Positions 13,464-21,392 of a stretch of DNA of 47,547 bases are shown one piece after another. Each line of letters begins with the position of its first letter. Position 1 is the first letter of the stretch. Under the pieces are notes generated by a model. It was not told the DNA's origin. It saw nothing but the letters and a program-made list of their open reading frames with translations, and did not search any database. Made by a program: the position numbers and the translations under genes. The DNA comes from a virus, in the IMG/VR virus record IMGVR_UViG_3300046460_000298, positions 1 through 47,547 of that record. One strand, written 5' to 3'.

Positions 13464-14086
13464 CTGCCAGCCTCGAGACCGGACACGCACAGCTCGGCTT
13501 CCCCGATGCGCTGCTTGTCGCCCATCTCCCTGCGCTTGACGAGGCCGGCCACGACGATGCCACCCGACTTGTTGAAGGCCGTCTGGGCTTCGCATCCCGC
13601 ACGGAACTTTCCCTGCATGTGCAGTCGGGTTGCCGTGGAGCCAGCCATGCCTTTTTTCGAGGCGATGGAACCGACGCCGAAGTTGTACGCCCCGCTCAGC
13701 ATAGCCGCCCTGACACCCACCGGAAACGTCGGGTAGGCCGGGACAGCCTTGAGCAGGGGGACGTAGTAGTCGTGGTAGATCTGCTTCCGCGTCAGGCCGA
13801 CGCACTCCTCCTTGGAGAACTTCATGCCTGCCGTAACAGGATTCCCGTCGATCCTCGTGATGCCGCCGCAGATATCCCAGATCTTCGCGAACCGATCCCA
13901 GTGCGACGTGAGAACCATCCCCTCCCAGGGGAAGATCAGGGTGTCGCTTGCGAGGATGACCTCCGGTGGTAGTGTCGTCGGGGTCGTGTCCTTCATCGAC
14001 TGCCATCCGCCCGCTGCGGCGGCGATCAGGGCGGCGGCGATGGCGGCCTTTCCGCGGCCGCTGGAGGTGATCTTATTGATCGGCAT
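13460..14086 (-). CDS. SAR-type endolysin (GH24 lysozyme)
   Basis: 208 residues. The N-terminal weakly hydrophobic Ala/Gly-rich segment (GKAAIAAALIAAAAGGW) looks like a signal-anchor-release helix. The catalytic region has WEGMVLTSHWDRFAKIWDIC then GGIT, matching the Glu-Asp-Thr arrangement of R21/T4-type lysozymes, followed by the FPVGVRAAMLSGAYNFGVGS helix. Degrades peptidoglycan at lysis. Flanked by holin-like genes and spanins. Confidence 0.85.
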   Translation of the reverse strand: MPINKITSSGRGKAAIAAALIAAAAGGWQSMKDTTPTTLPPEVILASDTLIFPWEGMVLTSHWDRFAKIWDICGGITRIDGNPVTAGMKFSKEECVGLTRKQIYHDYYVPLLKAVPAYPTFPVGVRAAMLSGAYNFGVGSIASKKGMAGSTATRLHMQGKFRAGCEAQTAFNKSGGIVVAGLVKRREMGDKQRIGEAELCVSGLEAGR

Positions 14087-14303
14087 GAGAGGTCTCCTTG
14101 AAAACAGGCTGGGCGTACAGACGGGCCACGAACGCGGCCGCGGAGGTCAGGCCGGAGAGGGCCGCAAACGTCCCCGGAGGAAGCCATGATGGCGATCCGA
14201 AGACGCCGAAATAGGTCTCGATCCCAGTGAGAACGAAGGCCGCGGCGATCAGTCGAATGCTCCAGGCTTTGGTGACGATCTTCTTCCAGTCGTCGTGAAG
14301 CAT
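14073..14303 (-). CDS. Holin-like membrane protein (DUF7940-like)
   Basis: 76 residues from ATG 14303. N-terminal DDWKKIVTKAWSIRL, then two membrane segments (LIAAAFVLTGIETYFGVF, GTFAALSGLTSAAAFVARLY). The W.(K/R)...AWS.RL motif and size match phage holins I know from alphaproteobacterial prophages. Sits directly before the endolysin, with a 14-bp overlap. Confidence 0.7.
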   Translation of the reverse strand: MLHDDWKKIVTKAWSIRLIAAAFVLTGIETYFGVFGSPSWLPPGTFAALSGLTSAAAFVARLYAQPVFKETSHADQ

Positions 14304-14314
14304 GGTCGAATCCT

Positions 14315-14767
14315 TTATGGGTAGAACTGCGAGATGACGGGCCAGCCCGGATGGCAGTCGTGCCAGACGTAGGCGATGGAGTGTCCGCGGATGTCGCCGG
14401 GCGGCATGCCGACGTGCCATTCCTGTGACATGTGCGTGCCGGAGCCACGGCTGCCGAGCGGCTTGCCGAAGTCGACGGGAACCGCCTCGAGCGTGCCGTC
14501 CTCGAGGATCCTGCTCCAGACGATGTGCTTGAACTCGCAGGCGCGGGACACGGTGAACTTGAACCTGATGTAGCTCCCGTTCGCGCCGTCGCCGCGGAGG
14601 TCAACGATCTCGGCCGCGCGGGCGACAGGCCAGACCCGTCCTTCGAACTTCGACAGCGACGGGAAGGTGGCCGGCACGAGCAGGGCCAGCAGGAGCACGA
14701 CGCCCAGGATGTGGATCGCGGCGAATTCGAACGCGGTGGAAGCGTTACGGTTTGATTGTCGGGACAA
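14315..14767 (-). CDS. Membrane-anchored hypothetical protein in lysis module
   Basis: 150 residues. One N-terminal membrane segment (ILGVVLLLALLVPATF) after a polar start (MSRQSNRNASTAFEF), then a predicted periplasmic domain with YIRFKFTVSRACEFKHIVWS and SQEWHVGMPPGD. Could be an antiholin or a host-envelope factor. No family recognised. Overlaps the upstream gene by 23 bp. Confidence 0.6.
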   Translation of the reverse strand: MSRQSNRNASTAFEFAAIHILGVVLLLALLVPATFPSLSKFEGRVWPVARAAEIVDLRGDGANGSYIRFKFTVSRACEFKHIVWSRILEDGTLEAVPVDFGKPLGSRGSGTHMSQEWHVGMPPGDIRGHSIAYVWHDCHPGWPVISQFYP

Positions 14768-15029
14768 TGAAGACCCCTCCCTTCAGAAGCCATGAGATGA
14801 GAGGGGTGGCGATGCCGGCGAGCAGCAGCAGCAAGGCCCAGTATCCGAGCCGCTTGATCGCGGCCACGTTGACCTCGATGGTGGCGACCCTGAGGTCGAG
14901 CTTGGCCATGGTGACTTCCGCGGTCACGCGATGCGTGTCCAGCGTGTCGACGCGCTTGTCCGTCTTGTCGAGGGCCTTCTCGACCCGATCGACGTCCGCC
15001 TTCGCGGCCTTGTCGTCACCTGCTGCCAT
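14745..15029 (-). CDS. XhlA/holin-like membrane protein
   Basis: 94 residues. The N-terminal 60 residues form a charged coiled coil (VDRVEKALDKTDKRVDTLDT...), then one membrane segment (YWALLLLLAGIATPLISWLL) and a short tail. This architecture matches haemolysin XhlA-type holin partners. Its start lies immediately after a T6 tract of an upstream terminator. Confidence 0.65.
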   Translation of the reverse strand: MAAGDDKAAKADVDRVEKALDKTDKRVDTLDTHRVTAEVTMAKLDLRVATIEVNVAAIKRLGYWALLLLLAGIATPLISWLLKGGVFIVPTIKP

Positions 15030-15030
15030 T

Positions 15031-15074
15031 AAAAAACCCGCCCTGTTCTCGTGCTACCGAGGTTAGGCGGGTTT
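15031..15074 (-). terminator. Intrinsic terminator between fibre and lysis genes
   Basis: Minus strand: AACCCGCC (15073-15066) pairs with GGCGGGTT (15042-15035), a perfect 8-bp stem followed by a run of Ts. The T-run ends 2 nt before the start codon at 15029, so lysis genes need read-through, anti-termination or their own promoter. Confidence 0.8.
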
Positions 15075-15103
15075 GGAGGGCGTCGCGATCCCGACGGAAG
15101 CGT

Positions 15104-15376
15104 TCAGCTACTTGCGATTGCGTAGATCACGACCGCGACGAAGCCTAGGGAGAAGACGGAGACCATGAAGGAAGCCACGAAGGCCGTCTGACCCGTTCCG
15201 GTCGCCGGACGGCGGACTGGAACCTTCGAGGCTGCCGCACGGACGAGCGAACCGACGCTCAGAGGACGGCCGGACAGTCTGAGGCCACCCGCCCCGACCG
15301 ACGGCGTGATGCCGCGCGGCGTGAGCGAAAGGCCGAAGGGGCCGACGCGGAAGGTCTTGCGGAAGGTGAGGCGCAT
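15104..15376 (-). CDS. DUF4236-like small membrane protein
   Basis: 90 residues from ATG 15376 (AGGAG 8 nt upstream). The N-terminus MRLTFRKTFRVGPFGLSLTP then RGITPSVGAGG follows the DUF4236 pattern (FRK, GP, LS, G..SVG). A C-terminal membrane segment follows (ASFMVSVFSLGFVAVVIYAI). Repeat copy R4 lies 54-90 bp upstream. Function unknown. Confidence 0.7.
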   Translation of the reverse strand: MRLTFRKTFRVGPFGLSLTPRGITPSVGAGGLRLSGRPLSVGSLVRAAASKVPVRRPATGTGQTAFVASFMVSVFSLGFVAVVIYAIASS

Positions 15377-15429
15377 GGCAGGTCTCCTGTGGTCAGAAGA
15401 TCCTGCACCCGCCGGCGGACTCGAACAAG

Positions 15430-15466
15430 ATGCATGCGTGTATGCATGCATGCATGTCGTCATGCA
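15430..15466. repeat. Dispersed GCATGCAT-type repeat, copy R4
   Basis: ATGCATGCGTGTATGCATGC, then ATGCATG and TCGTCATGCA. Begins at the stop codon of the DUF2793 fibre gene, in the same orientation and with the same GCATGACGACATG edge (minus strand) as R3. Confidence 0.8.
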
Positions 15467-16065
15467 ACGATGGATGCCACGCCCGCGCCGTCGACGTAGA
15501 GGTGGTAGACCGTGCCGACGGTCATCGTGACCGATCCGCAGGTGACGGTGCCCGCGACAGGCCCGGTGACGGTGACCATGCGCACCCCGCCGCATCCGGC
15601 CGCGAAGGAGACCGCGCGGGTGGTGGCCGACCCGAGAGACATGACGATCCAGTCCGCTCCGACGAAGTCCTTGGCGGCGACGGTCTTCGTGGCTGTCGAC
15701 AGGTCGACGGTGATCTTGCCCTTCTTCGAGACGGCCCACGCGCCTGCAAGGAAGGTCTTCTCGACGGCGAGGTCGGTTACGTATGCCCGCCAGCCGGCCA
15801 GAGGCGTGACGCGCCGCCAGCCGCCGCCTTCGACGCAGACGGCGACGTCTCCGGCCGCAAAAGTGCTCCATGCGGCGTAGGAAGACGAATTTGGGACGAT
15901 GTATCTATCGCCCGGAACCGGACTCGTCGGAGACAGGGTATCAGATTTTACGACGAGCTGGACGATGGCCTCGAGTTTCACGAGGGCTTCGTTGAGGGTG
16001 ACCTCCTTGGCGGTCTGAGACGACCGGACGAGGGGCAGTCCGAGGATTGGAGAGTTGTCTGCCAT
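15460..16065 (-). CDS. DUF2793 tail fibre/attachment protein
   Basis: 201 residues from ATG 16065, with AAGGA 6 nt upstream. N-terminus ILGLPLVRSSQTAKEVTLNE then ALVKLEAIVQL, followed by PVPGDRYIVP, AAWSTFAAGDVAVCVEGGGW and GWRAYVTDL, is the DUF2793 pattern found at the ends of alphaproteobacterial phage and GTA tail operons. Probably a receptor-binding or fibre-base protein. Confidence 0.8.
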   Translation of the reverse strand: MADNSPILGLPLVRSSQTAKEVTLNEALVKLEAIVQLVVKSDTLSPTSPVPGDRYIVPNSSSYAAWSTFAAGDVAVCVEGGGWRRVTPLAGWRAYVTDLAVEKTFLAGAWAVSKKGKITVDLSTATKTVAAKDFVGADWIVMSLGSATTRAVSFAAGCGGVRMVTVTGPVAGTVTCGSVTMTVGTVYHLYVDGAGVASIVA

Positions 16066-16075
16066 GACGAATCCT

Positions 16076-19000
16076 TTAGCTGATGTGTGCCGTGGCCGGG
16101 TGGCCGACGCCTGCGCGCGCGCTGACTTGATAGACTCGCATGTCGAAGGACTCGCGCACACTCCCATAATCGGCGATCTGGTCCTCGACCATATAGGTGA
16201 CGTAGGGCTGCATGATCTTGGCCTCGCGATGTACGACCTCGCCGCCGAGAAGGAACTCCAGCTCGTATTCCTCCGCGGTCTCGTCGAGCGGCACGTCGAT
16301 GCGGTCTATCCATTCGCCGCCGTAGCGAGCGCGGCGGTTCCAGGAGAGGTTCCAGTTGCCGTCCTCGTCGCGGACGCCCTCCACCCGGACGGGGGCGAGC
16401 GGCAGGATCGTGTCGATGCCGTAGACCCCGGTGACGGTGTTGGCCTGATCCTGGTCGAGACCGACGGTCACCGCCCGGTACGAGTACGACCGGAATGCCT
16501 CGGTCAGCGGCACGGGCTGGAACGACAGGGCCGTGGTGTTGACGAGGTAGAACAGCTCGTTCGCCGCATGCGTGCCGATGGCCGCGTCGGTGCCCTTGCG
16601 GCCGCGCAGCAGGCCGGAGAGCGTCCACAGGCGGTCTCCGACGAGGGTGGCCGTCCTGAACTGGATCAGCTCGTCGCCGATCATGGCCAGATTGCTGTCG
16701 GAGGAGAGGATGTCGTCCGCGGAGTAGCTCTGGAGAGCCGTGTCGCCGACGTCGAGATTGACGGTGACGACGGTCTTCTCGTCCCACATGTCGGTCGGGC
16801 CGAGACCCATGGCGGCCGTGACGGTACCACGCACGGCGACGTTGCCCGTGCCCTGGAGATTCTCCCACGTCTGCTGGTCGGCCGACCGGATGAGGTCCGC
16901 CCCCGGCCAGTCCGAGGACTCGTTGTAGGTCGCGAAGTAGTATCCCGGCTGATCCTCGGCGGCACGCAGGGCGGGGATCTGCAGGATGTCCAACTCGGTC
17001 GCCGTCGGCTGCGGGGTGGCAGGGCGGATGGGCGGCCTGTCTGGCGCGATGGCGTCCGACGAGTATGCCGGAAGGTAGGCCGTGGTGCCCTCGAGTTCGA
17101 GGCGCGTTCCGGTCATCGTCAGGCGGTTGATGCGCACGGGCATGGATCGCCAGCCGAGGATGTCGCCCGGCTCGAGTTCGGAGAACGACCGCGGGATGGT
17201 GAGCTTTACCTGCAGGCGTTCGTTCGCCGCGGCATGGAGCATGGTCTCGGCGATGCGCAGCGCGGCCGTGTCCGACATCGCGATGGGCAGGGTGGTCTTC
17301 TTGTCGGATCTCGCATCGTTCGACGCGGCGGTGCGCACGGCGTACTGGGCGCCGCGGTTGTAGTCGTCGTCGGTCGACATGTAGTCGAGCGTGATCATCC
17401 GCGGGATGTCCGCGTCCGGAATGCGGGTGAGCTCGTATGCCGGCTCGCCGTCGGCTCCCGTCATTCCGTCCTCGATCGTCAGGTCGACGGCACCCTTGCG
17501 GCGGACGGCCCGGATGATGCCTGCGCTCTCGATGGCGTCGAAGAACACCACCTGCTGCATCATCTCCCAGACCTGCCTCGAGGTCGTCTCGGCGTTGATG
17601 CAGAGGCCGTAGATCTCGTCGTTCTCGAGCGTCGACACGTCGAAATCACCCGCCGTCATGCCCGTGCGCGTCATCTCCTCGGTGAGGATGGCGGCGATGC
17701 TCGTCCGTTCGGACTGGACGTAGACCTGGTACTGCGCGAGTCCCGAAATGTCGGTCGACAGGAAGCCGCCGTTGTCGAGCGCGACCGTATTGAGGCTCGT
17801 TCCGTATCCGTCCTCGATGACCGTCGGAACCTCGATCCAGGACTGCCGGATGGCAAGGGCACCGGGCTGATAGCTCAGCTCCATGTACCAGCGCGAGCCG
17901 CCGCCCTGGGTTCCGCACAGGATGCCGATGAGGCCCGACTGCATGACCTGAGGCCAGAACATTTCGGGAATCGGAAAAGGCGATTCATCGACGACCGGGA
18001 GACGCGGAATCTGGACGATGGGGCTGTCGGCGACCATCGACGTTGAGAAGAACCTGAAGAGCTGCGCGTACCACTGATCGGTGTTGTCGTCCTCCGTCTG
18101 CCGCCACCAGACCATCGCTCGGCCATCCGACAGGATCGTGCCGTCCGCCTGCAGGGTGCCCTCCGGAAGGATCAGCGCGCGCGCTTCCATGGCCCACCAG
18201 TTCTTCGTCGTGAAGACGGGGCCTGTGATGACCGATCCGAGCGCATTCATCGTCAGCAGCCGCGTGGACAGCGTTGCCTTGTAGTCGTCGCCCGTCTGCG
18301 TCTGGTTGGTGAAATTGACGATGTGCACCCCGTCCGCGGTCGCGAACGCATTCCTGCCGGACGATTGGATAAACGGCAGGCTCCCGAAGCGGGCCTGCTG
18401 AACAAGGTCGTTTCCGACACGGGCCAGGGTGATGGCGTTACCGAGGCTGGCCAGAAGGGAGACGTACTCCCCGCCCGGCTGGAAGATGATCCCGTCGAAG
18501 ATGAAGTTGCTGGCGTAGGTGTTCTTCCAGTACCACGCATGCGCGGTCGAATCGTAGAGACCGACCATGCCGCCGCGGTTGACGGCGAGGATGTATCGGC
18601 CCGTCGGATCCATGACCGAGGTGACCGCGAAGCCACCTCGGGGCATGTTCGTGGAATCGTAGGCGGCGATGAGCGACTTTCCGTTCGACGCGTAGTGGGC
18701 CGCGCGGAACTTCTGACCCGTGAAGCCGATGGTGACGATGTCGCCGCTGGCCACGCGGTAGGGGCCGCCGACGCCCTGGCCCGTCGAGGCCGGAGCCGCG
18801 ACGGAGGACACGTGGCTCAGGCCGAAGCGGGTCGCGCCGCGGCTGACGGCGACCTGTACGTTCGGGATTCTGTTGCCGTAGTTTTCAAGCGCCAGCCGCT
18901 CGAACACGATGGTCGTGAGGCCGCGGTAGGCGGGCGTGTTGGCCCCCTCGTAGCTGACGATGAGGCCGTCCGGGAGCTGGTCGGGAAGGCCCTGATGGAT

Positions 19001-19459
19001 GCGCATGTCGCGCGCGCCCTTGACCTTGGAGATACGTGTCTCCGCCTCCTCGCTCACGTCGTAAACAATTTTGTTGTCAAACCAAATGGTGAGAATGTCG
19101 GCCGCATCCTCGCAGATCGCGAGCGCGAAATGAGCGTAGTATTTGTAAACTTTTTGGGAGGAACCACCGAACATGCCTCCCTTGCCGCCGGAGTCGACCT
19201 TGGTCTTCTCCTCAATGAGTTTTGGCGCCCAGATGACCGTTCCGGAGCACCGCGTCGTGCCGTGGACGCGGTTAAGGAAGGCACCGTAGTTGCTCCCCTG
19301 ATAGCCGAGGTCGTCGAGCCGCGGGCCGTCCGGCACCTTGGGCTTGAACAGGAGATTGTCGATGAGCGCGCCAGCCACCCCGAGCACGATGCCGCCGAGC
19401 GTCGAGGCGAAGAAGCCGCCCATGGCAGTGCCAAGGAAGGGAAGAGCGAGAGCTGCCAT
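16076..19459 (-). CDS. Tail tip / central hub protein (gpJ-like, GTA-type)
   Basis: 1127 residues from ATG 19459 (AAGGA 8 nt upstream). N-terminal Ala/Gly-rich hydrophobic start (LALPFLGTAMGGFFAST), then a phage tail domain with KVDSGGKGGMFGGSSQKVYK and YYAHFALAICE, then DILTIWFDNKIVY. The middle holds the baseplate-like hub region (LTEEMTRTGMTAGDFDVSTL). The C-terminal part includes DELIQFRTATLVGDRLWTLS then GLLRGRKGTD, a signature of the GTA/phage tail-tip proteins that follow NlpC/P60. Contacts the host cell and nucleates tail assembly. Gene order with DUF2460, DUF2163 and NlpC supports this. Confidence 0.85.
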   Translation of the reverse strand: MAALALPFLGTAMGGFFASTLGGIVLGVAGALIDNLLFKPKVPDGPRLDDLGYQGSNYGAFLNRVHGTTRCSGTVIWAPKLIEEKTKVDSGGKGGMFGGSSQKVYKYYAHFALAICEDAADILTIWFDNKIVYDVSEEAETRISKVKGARDMRIHQGLPDQLPDGLIVSYEGANTPAYRGLTTIVFERLALENYGNRIPNVQVAVSRGATRFGLSHVSSVAAPASTGQGVGGPYRVASGDIVTIGFTGQKFRAAHYASNGKSLIAAYDSTNMPRGGFAVTSVMDPTGRYILAVNRGGMVGLYDSTAHAWYWKNTYASNFIFDGIIFQPGGEYVSLLASLGNAITLARVGNDLVQQARFGSLPFIQSSGRNAFATADGVHIVNFTNQTQTGDDYKATLSTRLLTMNALGSVITGPVFTTKNWWAMEARALILPEGTLQADGTILSDGRAMVWWRQTEDDNTDQWYAQLFRFFSTSMVADSPIVQIPRLPVVDESPFPIPEMFWPQVMQSGLIGILCGTQGGGSRWYMELSYQPGALAIRQSWIEVPTVIEDGYGTSLNTVALDNGGFLSTDISGLAQYQVYVQSERTSIAAILTEEMTRTGMTAGDFDVSTLENDEIYGLCINAETTSRQVWEMMQQVVFFDAIESAGIIRAVRRKGAVDLTIEDGMTGADGEPAYELTRIPDADIPRMITLDYMSTDDDYNRGAQYAVRTAASNDARSDKKTTLPIAMSDTAALRIAETMLHAAANERLQVKLTIPRSFSELEPGDILGWRSMPVRINRLTMTGTRLELEGTTAYLPAYSSDAIAPDRPPIRPATPQPTATELDILQIPALRAAEDQPGYYFATYNESSDWPGADLIRSADQQTWENLQGTGNVAVRGTVTAAMGLGPTDMWDEKTVVTVNLDVGDTALQSYSADDILSSDSNLAMIGDELIQFRTATLVGDRLWTLSGLLRGRKGTDAAIGTHAANELFYLVNTTALSFQPVPLTEAFRSYSYRAVTVGLDQDQANTVTGVYGIDTILPLAPVRVEGVRDEDGNWNLSWNRRARYGGEWIDRIDVPLDETAEEYELEFLLGGEVVHREAKIMQPYVTYMVEDQIADYGSVRESFDMRVYQVSARAGVGHPATAHIS

Positions 19460-19463
19460 GTGT

Positions 19464-19907
19464 TCAGTCCTTGGTCTTGACGAGGCGGTATGCGCCCACG
19501 AAGTGCTTGACGAGGATTCCGTCGAGCGGCATGAGGATGACGTTGCCGCCGTAGTCGCCGGATGCCCGCTTCTGGTGCGCATGCAGGATCTGCGTGCGCT
19601 TGCCTTCGACGAGTATGCCCGCATGGTAGGGCAGGCCGTCCACTCCGAAGACGAGGATGTCGCCCGTCTGCCGGGTCGACCAGTCGATGACCGGGTAGGC
19701 GTGGTCGCCGAGCCAGCGCGTCAGCAGGCCAGCGTCGCCGCGGCGGCGGTAGGTCGCGTCGTCCCAGACCTCGAAGCCCGCCTCCGCCATCGAGTTGACG
19801 ATCAGCCCGATGCAGTCGAGGCCGTACTGGCTGTTGCGGCCCTGATGGACCCATGGAACGCCGACCTTCTCGAGGGCCTTGGAGACGAAGAGATCAATAT
19901 TTGACAT
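19464..19907 (-). CDS. NlpC/P60 tail-tip peptidase
   Basis: 147 residues from ATG 19907, overlapping the DUF2163 stop by 14 bp. Catalytic Cys in YGLDCIGLI, Cys-dyad His in YHAGILVEG, and a further polar residue downstream (ILHAH). Small NlpC/P60 enzymes between DUF2163 and the hub protein are a standard part of GTA-type tail tips and cut peptidoglycan during DNA entry. Confidence 0.85.
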   Translation of the reverse strand: MSNIDLFVSKALEKVGVPWVHQGRNSQYGLDCIGLIVNSMAEAGFEVWDDATYRRRGDAGLLTRWLGDHAYPVIDWSTRQTGDILVFGVDGLPYHAGILVEGKRTQILHAHQKRASGDYGGNVILMPLDGILVKHFVGAYRLVKTKD

Positions 19908-20760
19908 CGGGCACCTGGATAACCTTGTCCTGACCGGGAACGGTCGGGAACCCACCATAGTTGTAGATGTTGTCGAAGCGGCCCGAGCAGGTCGCCGCGA
20001 GCTTGTTGCAACCCGGCTTGAGGGTCAGGGTGGCTCCGGCCTGAGGAACGCGTGGAAGCGGCTCCCAGAGGGTCAGGACACCGTCCACGGCCGACTTGAT
20101 CTCGCGCCTGATGCCGTCCATGTCGCCGCCGACGATCTCGACGAGACCGTATGCGAAGTCGGATCCTGCGAGCGTGCTCAGCCCCGTCTCCGGGTCGTTG
20201 AAATGAGCCACCGTGAAGGTCGCCGCATCGCCCGACACGAAGGTGGTCGCGACCGTCAGGGCGGCCACGTCGACGCGGCAGAGCGAGTCGCCGAGGGAGT
20301 TCCTGCAGCGGGCGGTGATGTACCAGCTCGACGACCTCTGGAGGGCGTCCTTGATCGACACGAGGTCGGCCGTGAAGCGGTTCTCCTTCCAGTTCACGCT
20401 CCCGACGAAGTATCGGCCGGCATGGAGCACGCCCTGCGAAGGATCCGACCAGTTCGTCCAGTAGACGTCGAGGCGTGCGTCGTCGAAGCGGCCCGCCAGC
20501 AGGTCGGCCTCGGTCAGTCGGTCGCTGGTGAGCACGCCGTCGACTGAAAGGTTGTCCGGCGCGGCGGTCGACTGGCCTTCGATGGATGTCGGGCGCATGG
20601 CGCTTTCGGCTTCGTAGAGCTGCCCGTCGACGACGAGGTCGCGGTCATGGGCGGTGAAGCCCAGAACCACCCCGTCGGTGCGGGTGATGCGGACGAGGGC
20701 GGCGATGGTCGTCACCTCCTGCCCGAAATGCGCCTTCAGGGCGGTCGAGATCGTTCTCAC
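19894..20760 (-). CDS. DUF2163 tail-tip protein
   Basis: 288 residues. GTG start at 20760 overlaps the TGA of the upstream gene. The N-terminus ALVRITRTDGVVLGFTAHDR then DLVVDGQLYEAES is the DUF2163 signature. Further CRNSLGDSLCRVDVAALT and GCNKLAATCSGRFDNIYNYG keep the conserved Cys residues (an iron-sulphur-like cluster is proposed for the GTA homologue). Part of the distal tail/hub complex. Confidence 0.9.
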   Translation of the reverse strand: MRTISTALKAHFGQEVTTIAALVRITRTDGVVLGFTAHDRDLVVDGQLYEAESAMRPTSIEGQSTAAPDNLSVDGVLTSDRLTEADLLAGRFDDARLDVYWTNWSDPSQGVLHAGRYFVGSVNWKENRFTADLVSIKDALQRSSSWYITARCRNSLGDSLCRVDVAALTVATTFVSGDAATFTVAHFNDPETGLSTLAGSDFAYGLVEIVGGDMDGIRREIKSAVDGVLTLWEPLPRVPQAGATLTLKPGCNKLAATCSGRFDNIYNYGGFPTVPGQDKVIQVPDVKY

Positions 20761-21389
20761 AGAGACCTCCTGATGCGGAGTTCGACGAGCTGGACGGAAC
20801 CCTGGAGGAGGTTTGCATCACTCCACGAAGCAGTCAGCTCGTCGGAGTCAAAACGGCAGGGAACCTCGAACAGGAAGCCCGCGCGGACGGCCTTGCCGGC
20901 GGCGGGAGCCGTATCGAATTCGATGATGCCCGTCGCCGGATCGAGCACGAAGCCGTCGGCCGGAACCTCGACGCCGTTGACCGAGGCGACGACCGTGCCG
21001 GAGATCGGCTTGGTGATGTCGCGGAGGTATCCGTCGTAGGATTTCACGAGCGCGAACTTCCTCACAGCCCCGTCGCCGACGCCGATGAGCTGGTCGGCTG
21101 GGGTCGGGTCGCTCCAGCCGTCGGCTGCCGACGAGTAGTCCTCTGGATCGAGGAAGCGAAAGCCGATGGCGCGGCCCTGACAGCGCATGAAGAAGTTCTT
21201 GACCTCGCTCCAGGTCTGCTTGTCGGCGATGCCCGAGGCGATCTGGTACTTGTGGCGGGCCTGGCTCCAGTTGATGTTGCGGAACTCGTAGCCGCTCTCG
21301 GTCGAGTCCACGTCCGTCGAGAAGCCGGGGCCGCCCGTCGAGCCGACGGACGCCGTGTGGGGGAAGGATTCCTCAATGAAGTCGGTCAT
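20757..21389 (-). CDS. DUF2460 distal tail protein
   Basis: 210 residues from ATG 21389. FIEESFPHTASVGSTGGPGF then STDVDSTESGYEFRNINWSQ and AR.KYQIASG match DUF2460, the distal tail/hub ring protein of GTA-like tails. Stop overlaps the next start (GTGA). Confidence 0.9.
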   Translation of the reverse strand: MTDFIEESFPHTASVGSTGGPGFSTDVDSTESGYEFRNINWSQARHKYQIASGIADKQTWSEVKNFFMRCQGRAIGFRFLDPEDYSSAADGWSDPTPADQLIGVGDGAVRKFALVKSYDGYLRDITKPISGTVVASVNGVEVPADGFVLDPATGIIEFDTAPAAGKAVRAGFLFEVPCRFDSDELTASWSDANLLQGSVQLVELRIRRSL

Positions 21390-21392
21390 TCG

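Noticed and set aside
16055-18046. A 663-codon plus-strand open frame
   Set aside because: Shadow of the tail hub gene. Arg/Gly/Val-rich composition and no ribosome site.
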